DNA of 64,000 bases from Acidobacteriota bacterium (GTDB taxonomy: Bacteria > Acidobacteriota > Vicinamibacteria > Vicinamibacterales > 2-12-FULL-66-21). A model generated the notes under the pieces. The model was not told the DNA's origin, did not search any database, and was given only the letters and a program-made list of their open reading frames with translations. Below, piece by piece: positions 17,661 to 26,701 of this stretch (position 1 is the stretch's first letter; each line of letters starts with the position of its first letter). The stretch covers positions 1-64,000 of the forward strand of contig QHWT01000040.1 of NCBI GenBank assembly GCA_003222675.1, in the 5' to 3' direction. Both the position numbers and the translations under genes were made by a program.

Positions 17661-20134
17661 TGCCGCTCATCGCGCTGCTCGTCGTCACATGGCTGCCAGG
17701 GGCGGTCCTGTTCAGGGCACCGTGGTGGGACCGCGATCGCCGCGCGTCGCTCGGTGCTGACGAGCGCGTGTTCTGGGCCGTGGTGCTCAGCGCAGCCATG
17801 TCGCTGGCGACGGTGCTCGCGCTGGCTGCCGCGCACCGGTACAGCTTCACGCGCCTGCTGATCACGGACGTCTCGATCGCTGCGGCAATCGCGCTCTCCG
17901 CGCGGCTTCGGCTGCGGCTCGGCGCCGCGGCGCGCCCCCCGGGACCCACGGCGCTCATTCCGATCGCGCTCGTGTTGATCGGGTGCTGGCGCTTTTTCCC
18001 GTCGGCGGAGTACATCATCGGCGGGAAGGATCCCGGCGTCTACATCAACGAAGGGGTCCAGATCGCACAGCGCGGCGCGCTCGTCGTGCACGACGAGACG
18101 ATCGCGTCACTGCCGCCATTTGCGCGCGATCTCTTCATCCCGTCGCACCAGCGCCGGGAGTACTACAGCGTCCGTTTCATGGGGTTCTTCGTGAGCGAAC
18201 CGGACAATGGTCTGGTCGTGGGCCAGTTTCCCCACCTCTACCCTGCATCGATCGCGATTGGGTACGGAATTGACGGACTCAGCGGCGCGCGGCACATGTC
18301 GGGCGTGTGGGCGATCCTCGGCCTGCTCTCGGTGTATTTCGCCGGTGCGCGCCTGCTCGGAAAGCCAGCAGCCGCGGCCGGCGCGCTGCTGCTCGCCTTG
18401 AACGTGGTGGAGGTCTGGTTCGCGCGTTATCCCAACGCCGAACTCGTCATGCAGTCGCTGCTCTTTGCGGCGCTGCTCGCGAACGCGCGCGCGCATATCG
18501 ACGGCGACCCGTTCTTCGCACCCCTCGCGGGCGTCCTGCTCGGACTCCTGCTGTTCCTCCGCATCGATGCCGCCATTGCGGCCGCGGCAGTGCTCGCGGG
18601 ACTGGCGCTCGGCTCCATAGCAGGAAAACGCCCGCACTGGAGCTTCTGGCCCCCGCTCGCGATCGCGGCGGGGCTCTGCTCGTGGTACCTGCTCGGACCG
18701 ATGCGCGCATACACGGAGCTTCCGCGCATTTTCATTTCGCATCTCGCCTGGTGGCAATACGGCGTGTTCTCAGGGGGCATCGTCGTCGCTGGTGCTCTGT
18801 TGCTGGCCGCCTCCCGCACGCCGGTGGTCTCGCAGCGCCTCGTATCGTGGACGCCGACGCTGCTCGTGGGGATCGTGGTGACACTTGCGGCGTACGCGCT
18901 CTACATTCGCGCGCCCGCCGGAAAGCTGGCGGCCTACGACGCATACGCGTTGAGAACGTTCGCGTTGTACTACGTGACGGTTCCGGCGCTGATCGCGGCG
19001 CTGATTGGATACGTGATCGTCGTGCGGCCGCTGTTCTGGCGCGACCCGGCGCTCGTCGTGACGATCACCGCATTTGCGCTGTTCTTCTTCTATAAGATCC
19101 ATATCGTCCCGGTGCACTTCTGGATGGCGCGCCGCTTCCTGCCGGTGATCCTGCCGGGCACGCTGCTGTTCGCCGCGGCGGCGGCGCTCACGGGGATCCG
19201 CGGCCGATTCCTCCTCACGAGGGTCATCCGTGGCCCAATCGGGATCGTGTTTCTCGCGCTGCTCGCGGTGGACTACGCACGCGTCGCGAAGCCGATCGTC
19301 GAGCACGTCGAGTACGCCGGCATCATCCCCAAGCTTGAACAGCTCGCGTCGAGCCTGAAGGACAGTGACCTGCTCGTCGTCGAGTCTCGCGACGCCTCCG
19401 ACGTGCACGTGTTCGCGCTGCCACTCGCGTATGTGTATGCGAGGAACGTGCTCGTGCTCGCCTCAGCGGCGCCCGACAAGCCGACGTTCGCTGCCTTTCT
19501 CGAGTGGGCGCGGACCCGATATCGGCGCGTCCTGTTCATGGGAGGAGGAGGCACCGACCTGCTCTCGTCGAAATGGAGTGTCGAGCCGATCGCAAGCGAT
19601 CGGTTCCAGGTGCCGGAGTACGAATCGACGAGCGACAGGTATCCAAAGGTGGTACGCCGGAAGGAGTTCGACTACACCATCTACGCCTTTACGTCGGCCC
19701 GCGGCGCGCGGCCGTTCGATCTGGACGTCGGCGTCAACGATGACCTGAACGTCATTCGTTTCAATGCCAAGGAACAGACCGAGGGACGGACATTCCGCTG
19801 GTCGCAGGACCAGTCCTTCGTGGTTCTCACGCACATCGGCGCCGGGGATCGCACGCTCGCACTCTGGATGAGCAACGGCGGCCGCCCGGCGGCGGCGCCT
19901 CCGGCGGATGTGACTCTCTTGATCGGCGGCAGGCCGCTTGGCACTGTTCGAGTCGCCGCTGGATTCGCGGAGTACGATTTCGCGATTCCGCCGGATATCG
20001 GACTGAGCGCGGCCACTCTCGGTGAACCAGTACGCGTCACGCTTCGTACGAGCACGTGGAATCCGCTACGTACACTCGGCACGCCGGACGATCGTGACCT
20101 CGGCGTCATGGTCGATCGGGTGGCGGTAAGATAG
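17660..20134 (+). CDS. Large polytopic membrane protein, GT-C-like, with C-terminal beta-sandwich module
   Basis: 824 residues, ATG overlapping the MBOAT stop. About a dozen hydrophobic helices occupy residues 1-520. The first periplasmic loop carries acidic residues in GGKDPGVYINEGVQIA, as GT-C transferases often do, so a glycosyltransferase role is likely but not proved. A soluble region follows, then a final module (about 690-824) ending STWNPLRTLGTPDDRDLGV. A closely similar module stands at the N-terminus of the membrane protein at 41184, which suggests a shared extracytoplasmic carbohydrate-related domain. Confidence 0.6.
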   Translation: MPLIALLVVTWLPGAVLFRAPWWDRDRRASLGADERVFWAVVLSAAMSLATVLALAAAHRYSFTRLLITDVSIAAAIALSARLRLRLGAAARPPGPTALIPIALVLIGCWRFFPSAEYIIGGKDPGVYINEGVQIAQRGALVVHDETIASLPPFARDLFIPSHQRREYYSVRFMGFFVSEPDNGLVVGQFPHLYPASIAIGYGIDGLSGARHMSGVWAILGLLSVYFAGARLLGKPAAAAGALLLALNVVEVWFARYPNAELVMQSLLFAALLANARAHIDGDPFFAPLAGVLLGLLLFLRIDAAIAAAAVLAGLALGSIAGKRPHWSFWPPLAIAAGLCSWYLLGPMRAYTELPRIFISHLAWWQYGVFSGGIVVAGALLLAASRTPVVSQRLVSWTPTLLVGIVVTLAAYALYIRAPAGKLAAYDAYALRTFALYYVTVPALIAALIGYVIVVRPLFWRDPALVVTITAFALFFFYKIHIVPVHFWMARRFLPVILPGTLLFAAAAALTGIRGRFLLTRVIRGPIGIVFLALLAVDYARVAKPIVEHVEYAGIIPKLEQLASSLKDSDLLVVESRDASDVHVFALPLAYVYARNVLVLASAAPDKPTFAAFLEWARTRYRRVLFMGGGGTDLLSSKWSVEPIASDRFQVPEYESTSDRYPKVVRRKEFDYTIYAFTSARGARPFDLDVGVNDDLNVIRFNAKEQTEGRTFRWSQDQSFVVLTHIGAGDRTLALWMSNGGRPAAAPPADVTLLIGGRPLGTVRVAAGFAEYDFAIPPDIGLSAATLGEPVRVTLRTSTWNPLRTLGTPDDRDLGVMVDRVAVR

Positions 20135-20153
20135 CGGCCCGGCCTGCGATACG

Positions 20154-21252
20154 ATGCCTCGGCTCAATATCTACGATCGCCGGGAGCGCGCGCTGGTTGC
20201 GGCGGCGGACGCGGCGCTCTGGCCTGCGGGAGTGGCACGCCGAGCAATGCGCCGAGCGGCAGCCGACCCGCCGCGTCGAATCCTCTGCCTTCGACTTGAA
20301 CGAATTGGCGATCTGATCATGGTGATCCCCGCGATCGCGGAGTTGCGCGCGCTCGCCCCGAGCGCCGCGATCGACCTGGTCGTCGGAAGCTGGACGCCGA
20401 CTGCTCGGCTTTATCGCCGAGGCCCGCCGATGGCGCTCGCGGCAGTACGATCTCGCGATCAACTTCGAGCCGGACATCCGCAGCAACCTCCTGCTCGCCG
20501 CGTCGGGCGCCAGGCGGGTCGCCGGGTTCGCGAGCGGCGGCGGCGGCGTATTACTCGATCTCGCACTCGACTACGATTCGCGCGCGCATACCTCGGATAA
20601 CGCAATCGCACTCGTTCGGGCTGCCCTTGGCACCGCGCGGGCGGTGACTGTCTCGTCGATGCTTTCGCTACCCGAGACCGCGCGTGCGGAAGCGGCGCGC
20701 CTCTTACAGGCGCTGCCGCCTGCCGCGCGAATCGGTATCCATGCAGGCGGCGGCAGAGAGATCAAGCAATGGCCGGAGGCGCGTTTCGCCGAGGTCGCCG
20801 CGCGCATGATCGCGGATCGCCATGCCGTCATCGTCCTGACCGGCGCGCCTGGCGATCGCCCGCAAGTGGATCTGGTCAAGAGACAGCTCCCCACCGAGCG
20901 CGTACTCGATCTCTGCGGACGCGTTGATCTGGTCACGCTTGCCGCGGTCCTTGCTGAGATCGATCTCCTCGTGACGGGGGACACCGGACCGATGCATCTG
21001 GCTCACGCCGTCGGCACGCCAGTCGTCGCCGTCTTCGGTCCGTCCGATCCGGCGCGGTACGCTCCGCGCGGCACGCGCGATCGGCTCGTCCGCATCGATC
21101 TGCCGTGCAGCCCGTGCAACCGCATCCGCCTGCCACCCACGCGCTGCGCCGGCCACACGCCGGACTGCCTTGCCGGCGTCGACGTTGCGCAGGTGGTGCA
21201 TGCCATTGATAACGTGCTCTGCGAGCGCGATCAGCGGGACCGGCGCTCATGA
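20154..21252 (+). pseudogene. Family 9 glycosyltransferase (heptosyltransferase-like), broken by internal loss and frameshift
   Basis: The N-terminal part reads in one frame (PRRILCLRLERIGDLIMVIP, SAAIDLVVGSW). From about 20405 the match continues in the next frame: LLGFIAEARRWRSRQYDLA, INFEPDIRSNLLLAASGARR, HAGGGREIKQWPEARFAEVA, VTGDTGPMHLAHAVGTPVVA and FGPSDPARYAPRG, the last two forming the donor-binding signature. Between GSW and LLGF the usual GT9 segment (a PGVDRVxxLDAPWL-like stretch, roughly 25-30 residues) is missing. The track shows this as two ORFs (20154-20600 and 20644-21252). It may be a decayed gene or an assembly deletion. It is ATGA-coupled to the next gene. Confidence 0.82.
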
Positions 21253-23090
21253 TCGTGCTTCGCATCGACAGCGGAACCGGCCCGCGTGACGTCGAGCTCT
21301 TTGCGTATCTGGATCCCGACCAGGAGGAGCAGGCACACGAGGATAGCTACGCGTGGATCAAGGCACTGCGCCACATGCGGGTCGACGGCGTGCCGCTGCG
21401 CTCGCGATTCACGTGCCGCGGCGACTCGCTCTGGTGGTTCGCGGAGCTCTATCTCCACAAGGAACAGGTCGTTCTCGGCCTGATGCGTACGGTTGCCGCT
21501 TTCGACACGCTCGTCGCGCGCGAGCGTCCGCTGAGGGTTGCAGTGGTGAATGGACGCAGTGATGCTGTGGTCGCGGAGCTCTGTCGCGTTCGACAGATCC
21601 GCTTCATGGGCAGCGCGAGCTCCTCGAGGTGGCGGCCGATGGCGCTGATCGACATCCGCGCCGCGTCGCTTGCAGCCGGCGCCTATCTGTCCCGACTTCG
21701 TGCGCACAGCGCGCCTCGCTCCAGAGGAGGCGTCGCCGCGTTCGTGCATCGCGCCTTCTGGCGGACTGACGCGGGTGACGGAAGCGCGGAGGCGTACATC
21801 GGACCTGTGCTACGGGAAATTGAATCGCGCCTGGCACGCGGTGCGGTGCATTACGTCGGCGTCGGGCCGCGGACGAATTTTCGCGCTCGCCGCTGGTGGC
21901 ACGCGTTCGGCGTGGACCGCGCGCGCGGCGTCGTCGCGATCGAGCGCTATGCGCCGGCGCGGGCGTTGGCGTCCGCGCGCACAATCTGGCGCGAACGTCA
22001 TCGCATTCGCCGCGCGCTCTGGACGAGCGCCGAGATTCGCGCACACGCCGTGATTCGCGGCTGTGATTGCTGGCCGATCGTCCGGCATCAACTCGCGGGC
22101 ATTGCCCTGCTGCAATTTCCCTGGTCCGTGCGCGCCATGGACGAAGCGGCGGCCGCACTCGATGCGCTCGCGCCCGATGTCGTCGTTACGTATGCGGAAG
22201 CCGGCGGCTGGGGACGCGCGCTGGCGCTCGAGTGCCGGCGCCGCGGCGTTCCGCTCGCGGGATTGCAGCACGGCTTCATCTATCGGCACTGGCTGAACTA
22301 CAGACACGAACCCGACGAGATGCTGCCGGATCCGCTCAACGGGAACGATCATGGATTTCCTCGTCCGGCGCTGACGTTGTTGTTCGACGAATACGCGGCA
22401 CGGCATCTGCGCTCCGCGGGCCGATTTCCGGTGACGACGTTACGAGTGACCGGCAGCGCGCGGCTCGATGAACTCGTCTCGTCGATGCGGCGCCTGACGC
22501 CCGCGCGGATCGAGGAAATCAGGACCGAGGCGGGTGCCACTCGCGATCGGCCGCTCGTCGTGCTCGCAACCAAGCAGCGCGAGGCCCGACGCGTGCTTCC
22601 CGATCTCATCGCCGCCATCCGATCGATGCCAGACGTGCAGCTGGCGATCAAGCCGCACCCGGCTGAAACCGCGGGCGCATACGAAGACGCCGCCGGCGCG
22701 CCCAACGTGAAGGTGCTGTCCGAATCCGCGCCCCTCGCAGATCTTCTCGCGGCGGCGTCGGCGCTCGTGACCGTCAACTCGACGGTCGCGATCGACGCGC
22801 TCGCACTCGGTCTCCCGTCGCTCGTCATCGGCCTCCCGAACAATCTGACGCCGTTCGTCGAGGCGGGCACGATGGCGGGTGCGCGATCGAGTGAGGAAAT
22901 ACGCGCATCTCTCGAGCGACTCCTGTATGATCAGGAATTCCGCCGTCAGCTTGCGCGCGCCACGGAGAGCTTTGTGGCCGAATTCCGCCCGGCAGCCTCC
23001 AGCGTGTCTGACGACGCAGGCGGGGCGGCCGCGCGCGCAGCGGCGGCGGTGCTGGCGTTAGCAAGGCGCGCCGCTGTTAGCGAAGGATAG
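21249..23090 (+). CDS. GT-B-like surface carbohydrate biosynthesis protein
   Basis: Soluble protein of 613 residues without membrane helices. The C-terminal third has PLVVLATKQREARRVLPDLI, AIKPHPAETA and a LVTVNSTVAIDALALG stretch, and the middle has AGLQHGFIYRHW. KPHPxE and QHG motifs are typical of capsule, Kdo and glycerophosphotransferase-type GT-B enzymes, so a role in transferring a nucleotide-activated unit to the glycan is likely. The first 200 residues resemble nothing I recognise. It starts overlapping the GT9 stop by four bases. Confidence 0.65.
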   Translation: MIVLRIDSGTGPRDVELFAYLDPDQEEQAHEDSYAWIKALRHMRVDGVPLRSRFTCRGDSLWWFAELYLHKEQVVLGLMRTVAAFDTLVARERPLRVAVVNGRSDAVVAELCRVRQIRFMGSASSSRWRPMALIDIRAASLAAGAYLSRLRAHSAPRSRGGVAAFVHRAFWRTDAGDGSAEAYIGPVLREIESRLARGAVHYVGVGPRTNFRARRWWHAFGVDRARGVVAIERYAPARALASARTIWRERHRIRRALWTSAEIRAHAVIRGCDCWPIVRHQLAGIALLQFPWSVRAMDEAAAALDALAPDVVVTYAEAGGWGRALALECRRRGVPLAGLQHGFIYRHWLNYRHEPDEMLPDPLNGNDHGFPRPALTLLFDEYAARHLRSAGRFPVTTLRVTGSARLDELVSSMRRLTPARIEEIRTEAGATRDRPLVVLATKQREARRVLPDLIAAIRSMPDVQLAIKPHPAETAGAYEDAAGAPNVKVLSESAPLADLLAAASALVTVNSTVAIDALALGLPSLVIGLPNNLTPFVEAGTMAGARSSEEIRASLERLLYDQEFRRQLARATESFVAEFRPAASSVSDDAGGAAARAAAAVLALARRAAVSEG

Positions 23091-23097
23091 ATAACTG

Positions 23098-24060
23098 ATG
23101 CGTGTACTCATCACCGGTGGCGCCGGGTTTGTGGGCTCCCACCTCTCCGAAGCGCTGCTCGAGCGCGGCGACGAAGTGTTCGTGCTCGACAACCTGTCCA
23201 CCGGGTCGATCGACAACATCACGCATCTGAAGCCGAACCCGAAGTTTCACTACACGATCGACAGTGTCACCAACGAGCCGCTGCTTGCGGAGTTGATTGA
23301 CAGCACGGACGTGGTCGTCCATCTCGCCGCCGCGGTCGGCGTGAAGCTGATTGTGGAGGCGCCCGTCCACACGATCGAGACAAACGTGCACGGGACCGAG
23401 GTGGTCCTCAAGCACGCGAACAAGAAAAAGAAGCTCGTGTTAATCGCTTCGACTTCGGAGGTATACGGCAAGAGCGTGAACGTGCCGTTCCACGAAGACG
23501 CGGACCTGGTGCTCGGACCGACGGCGAAGCACCGCTGGGCCTACGCCTGCAGCAAGTTGATCGACGAATTCCTTGCGCTCGCCTACTGGAAAGAGCGGAA
23601 GCTGCCGGTGATCATCGTGCGGCTCTTCAATACAGTCGGACCGCGCCAGACCGGTCAGTACGGGATGGTGATCCCGAACTTCGTGCGACAGGCGCTGGCC
23701 GGCCAGCCAATCACGGTGTTCGGCGACGGCACGCAGTCGCGCAGCTTCACGTATGTGGGGGACGTCGTGAAGGCTATGGTAGCCTTGATGAACGAGCCTC
23801 GAGCAGTCGGGCAGGTCTTTAACATCGGCAATGGCACCGAGATCACCATCGGTGCGCTGGCCGCCCGCATCAAAGAAATGGCTGGCAGCGCCTCGCCGAT
23901 CGTGACGATCCCGTACGACCAGGCGTACGAGTCAGGCTTCGAGGACATGCCGCGGCGCGTGCCGGACATCTCGAAGATTCACGCGCTGGTGAATTATCGG
24001 CCAACCGTCGAGCTCGACGAGATCCTGACGCGCGTGATCGCGTATTTTCGCGAGCAGTAA
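23098..24060 (+). CDS. NAD-dependent nucleotide-sugar epimerase/dehydratase (extended SDR)
   Basis: 320 residues with the full catalytic set: TGGAGFVGSHLSEAL for NAD binding, HLAAAVGVKLIVE, IASTSEVYGK with the catalytic Ser/Thr, and YACSKLIDEF giving YxxxK. GDGTQSRSFTYVGDVVKAM and NIGNGTEITIGALA are standard in UDP-glucose/UDP-glucuronate-type epimerases and decarboxylases. It probably makes an activated sugar for the cluster. A GAAGGA ribosome-binding sequence stands about eight bases before the ATG, one of few clear ones in this region. In contrast to the epimerase at 12955, its tyrosine is present. Confidence 0.88.
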   Translation: MRVLITGGAGFVGSHLSEALLERGDEVFVLDNLSTGSIDNITHLKPNPKFHYTIDSVTNEPLLAELIDSTDVVVHLAAAVGVKLIVEAPVHTIETNVHGTEVVLKHANKKKKLVLIASTSEVYGKSVNVPFHEDADLVLGPTAKHRWAYACSKLIDEFLALAYWKERKLPVIIVRLFNTVGPRQTGQYGMVIPNFVRQALAGQPITVFGDGTQSRSFTYVGDVVKAMVALMNEPRAVGQVFNIGNGTEITIGALAARIKEMAGSASPIVTIPYDQAYESGFEDMPRRVPDISKIHALVNYRPTVELDEILTRVIAYFREQ

Positions 24061-24075
24061 GAAGCGAACCCCGAA

Positions 24076-25032
24076 ATGCCCCGAACAGGTCTCAAGGCCG
24101 CCGCGCGGCGCCTGGCCGAATCCGCGCTCCGCAACAACGCGAAGCCCGTTCGCCGGCTGCTGCTCGCGACCGGACGCGATCGCGCGCCCGTGCTGCCGGA
24201 GATCGTCCAGATCGAAAGCACGAACATCTGTAACGCGAAGTGCGTTTTCTGCCCGCGCGACGACATGCATCGCCGCCAGGGCGTCATGAACTTCGATTTG
24301 TTTCGGAAGATCGTTGACGAGTGCGCAGAGCTGGGCATCACGCACGTCCGCGTGCACAATTACGGTGAACCGTTCCTCGATCGGCACCTTACCGATAAAG
24401 TCAGATACGCGAAAGAGAAAGGCATCAAGGAAGTCGGGATGATCAGCAACGGCTCGCTCATCACCGAGCGGGTCGCGCGCGGCATGATCGAGGCGGGGCT
24501 CGACGCGATCAACATCAGCATCGATGCGTCCGGCAAGGACGTGTTCGAGTCGACACGCGTCGGCCTCAATTACGACAAGGTGATCGCCAACGTCGAGCGG
24601 CTCATCCGCATTCGTGCGGAGCTCGGCCGCCGCCGGCCGAAGCTGATTCTGTCGTTCGTGCGCCAGAACAATTCGACGGACGAACAGGCGTTCATCGAGC
24701 ATTGGCGCAACATCGCGGACAAGATTCACATCACCGATCTGCACAATTGGGCGGGGACGCTGAATACCGGGTCGGACGTGAATTATCCGTGCTACCGTCC
24801 CTGGCTGACCTTCACCGTTCTGTGGGATGGTCGGGTGTCGCTCTGCTGCGCCGATTTCGATGGTCGGACGATTCTCGGCGACCTCAACCACTCGTCAATT
24901 CAGGAGATCTGGAACGCGGAACCGTACCGGCTCGCCCGGCGCCAGCACCTCGAGAGCGGGGGCCCCGATATCTGCCGTGCGTGCGACTTGCCGCGCAAAG
25001 ACTCGCCGCTCTGGATTACGAAACTGGCGTAA
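24076..25032 (+). CDS. Radical SAM enzyme with SPASM-type C-terminus
   Basis: 318 residues. The cluster-binding CNAKCVFC (Cys near 52, 56 and 59) binds the 4Fe-4S that cleaves SAM. The C-terminal CYRPWLTFTVLWDGRVSLCC and the later CRACDLPRK supply the extra cysteines of a SPASM/twitch auxiliary-cluster domain. Such enzymes modify peptides or sugars; no precursor peptide gene is visible nearby, so a sugar or lipid substrate in glycan synthesis is the more economical idea. It follows the epimerase by 15 bases and is one of three radical-SAM genes in this cluster. Confidence 0.87.
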   Translation: MPRTGLKAAARRLAESALRNNAKPVRRLLLATGRDRAPVLPEIVQIESTNICNAKCVFCPRDDMHRRQGVMNFDLFRKIVDECAELGITHVRVHNYGEPFLDRHLTDKVRYAKEKGIKEVGMISNGSLITERVARGMIEAGLDAINISIDASGKDVFESTRVGLNYDKVIANVERLIRIRAELGRRRPKLILSFVRQNNSTDEQAFIEHWRNIADKIHITDLHNWAGTLNTGSDVNYPCYRPWLTFTVLWDGRVSLCCADFDGRTILGDLNHSSIQEIWNAEPYRLARRQHLESGGPDICRACDLPRKDSPLWITKLA

Positions 25033-25171
25033 ATTTCGGCTCCGGGCCTCAGGCTCCGGACTTTCGGGCTGGCGGCCCCCGAAATCGAACCTCGAACCTC
25101 ACCCACGAATTCACGGCCGTCCAGCTCGCGTCCGCGTCTTATCAGGCGTATACTTCGTGAAGAGCAATCCC
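25033..25171. repeat. Spacer with degenerate GGCTCCGG/GGCCTCAGG repeat tract
   Basis: The 139-base gap holds a short run of CTCCGGGCCTCAGGCTCCGG-type units followed by TCGAACCTCGAACCTC. The same kind of tract is at 28321 and 51275. A TATACT at 25149-25154 could be a -10 for the next gene. Confidence 0.5.
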
Positions 25172-25933
25172 ATGAAAAACCTATTACGCTGCGCTTTCGT
25201 GGCAGCCTTGGCATTCGGCATACCGCTGTCCGCCACGGCCCAAGGGCAGAACCTGCAGCTGACGATGCAGGACGGCCGTGTGACGATCATCGCGACGGAT
25301 GTCCCCCTGCGCCAGATCCTTCAGGAATGGTCGCGCATCGGACAGACGAAGATCATCAACAGCGAGAAGCTCGCGGGCCCGCCTGTCACGTTGCAGCTCG
25401 TGAATAAGAGCGAGCGTGAGGCGCTCGACATTCTGCTGCGTTCCGCTGCGGGTTACATGGCGGCCACGCGGCCCGAAGGTGCGGAAGGCCTTTCGGCGTA
25501 CGACCGCATAACGATTCTCGCGACGAGCAAAGCGCCGACGGTTGCGGCCGGGCCGGTCGCCACTCCTCCTCAGCCGTTCCAACGTCCTCCAACGCCGGTG
25601 GTCGCCGACGACGACGACGAACCGGTGAACGTGAACGTGCCGCCGCAACAGATTCCGCAGCAGCCTCCGGGCATGGCGCCGTTCCCCGGTGCCGCGCCCA
25701 CGGCACCGTTTGCGACACCAACGCCGCAGATCGAAGGTTCCCAGCCGCGGTTCCAGCCGGGCATGATGCCAACGCAGCAGCCCGGCCAGCAGGCCGTGCC
25801 GCCGCCGATGACGTCACCGCGTCCGGGCCTGCTGCCGCAGGCGCCGAATGGCGTCCAGAATCCGTATCAGCAGCCAGGCGTCCGACCTGGCGGCCCGGGC
25901 GGACCGGGCGGCGAAGGCGGCGAGGGGGAATAG
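25172..25933 (+). CDS. Secreted protein with STN-like domain and Pro/Gln-rich tail
   Basis: 253 residues from ATG 25172; the track ORF starts far upstream in the radical-SAM gene. A signal peptide (MKNLLRCAFVAALAFGIPLSATAQG) ends with an AxA-type cleavage site. Residues about 28-100 resemble the secretin/TonB short N-terminal (STN) domain: VTIIATDVPLRQILQEWSRI, VTLQLVNKSEREALDILLR. The remainder is a low-complexity Pro, Gln and Gly tail ending GGPGGPGGEGGEGE, probably disordered. It could be an accessory of a secretin or export channel; no secretin gene is in the window. The role is uncertain. Confidence 0.65.
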   Translation: MKNLLRCAFVAALAFGIPLSATAQGQNLQLTMQDGRVTIIATDVPLRQILQEWSRIGQTKIINSEKLAGPPVTLQLVNKSEREALDILLRSAAGYMAATRPEGAEGLSAYDRITILATSKAPTVAAGPVATPPQPFQRPPTPVVADDDDEPVNVNVPPQQIPQQPPGMAPFPGAAPTAPFATPTPQIEGSQPRFQPGMMPTQQPGQQAVPPPMTSPRPGLLPQAPNGVQNPYQQPGVRPGGPGGPGGEGGEGE

Positions 25934-25984
25934 TTCGAGCGGGCAGCCGCGTTCTCCGCAGCTGCGCTACAATCCAGCGCATCT

Positions 25985-26692
25985 ATGGCGAGCCCGCAGA
26001 TGGTACGCCGCGGGGAGTACGCGGCGCGCGGGGACTACCACCGTACGCTCGATCCCGCCTGGGAGTTTTATCCGACCTATCTCGCCAAGCTCTCCGCCGT
26101 GCGCCGCTACCTGGACGCGCTGCCGCGAGAGACGCGCGTGCTCGATGCGGGCTGCGGTGAAGGCGTTCTCGTCGATGAGTACGCGGAGCGTCTCGCGATC
26201 ACCGGCGTCGATGCGAACTACTCGTCTCCACACGTCGCGACAGCATCGCTGACGGCGCTTCCCTTCGGAGATGGATCGTTCGATCGCGCGCTGTGCCTCG
26301 ACGTGCTCGAGCATCTCTCGTACGAGGATCAGCCACGGGCGCTCGCCGAGCTGCATCGCGTGCTGCAGAGCGGCGGCGAACTCTTCGTGTCGGTGCCGAA
26401 CCTCGCGCACCTCCAGTCCCGCGTCCATTTCCTGCTGCGCGGACGATTAATCCGGACCGCGTCTGAATACAAGCATCCCGGCGATCGTCCAGCCGCGGAA
26501 TATGTGCACCTCGCATCGCGCGCGGGCTTCACGCTCATCGCACGACACGGCATCTTTCCGACGGTTCCCGTGCTGACCCGCCTGATTCGCCGTCATCCGC
26601 GCAGGCTGGCGCCTCTGCATCGGTTGCTCACGCGAGCGCTGCCGGTCCCTGGCTGGTGCTTCCTGAACCTGCTCACCTTCCGGAAGGGGTGA
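25985..26692 (+). CDS. Class I SAM-dependent methyltransferase
   Basis: 235 residues with Rossmann motif I RVLDAGCGEGVLVDEYA, motif II-like AITGVDANYSS, and the LCLDVLEHLSYEDQPRALAEL segment typical of UbiE/COQ5-like small-molecule methyltransferases. Within this cluster it probably methylates a sugar or glycolipid. TACAAT lies 11 bases before the ATG (25968-25973), so it may have its own near-leaderless promoter even though it sits between cluster genes. Confidence 0.85.
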   Translation: MASPQMVRRGEYAARGDYHRTLDPAWEFYPTYLAKLSAVRRYLDALPRETRVLDAGCGEGVLVDEYAERLAITGVDANYSSPHVATASLTALPFGDGSFDRALCLDVLEHLSYEDQPRALAELHRVLQSGGELFVSVPNLAHLQSRVHFLLRGRLIRTASEYKHPGDRPAAEYVHLASRAGFTLIARHGIFPTVPVLTRLIRRHPRRLAPLHRLLTRALPVPGWCFLNLLTFRKG

Positions 26693-26701
26693 GCCGCCGC
26701 C

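Noticed and set aside
24827-25933. Start of the STN-like protein at 24827
   Set aside because: It would run through the end of the radical-SAM gene; ATG 25172 begins a clear signal peptide.
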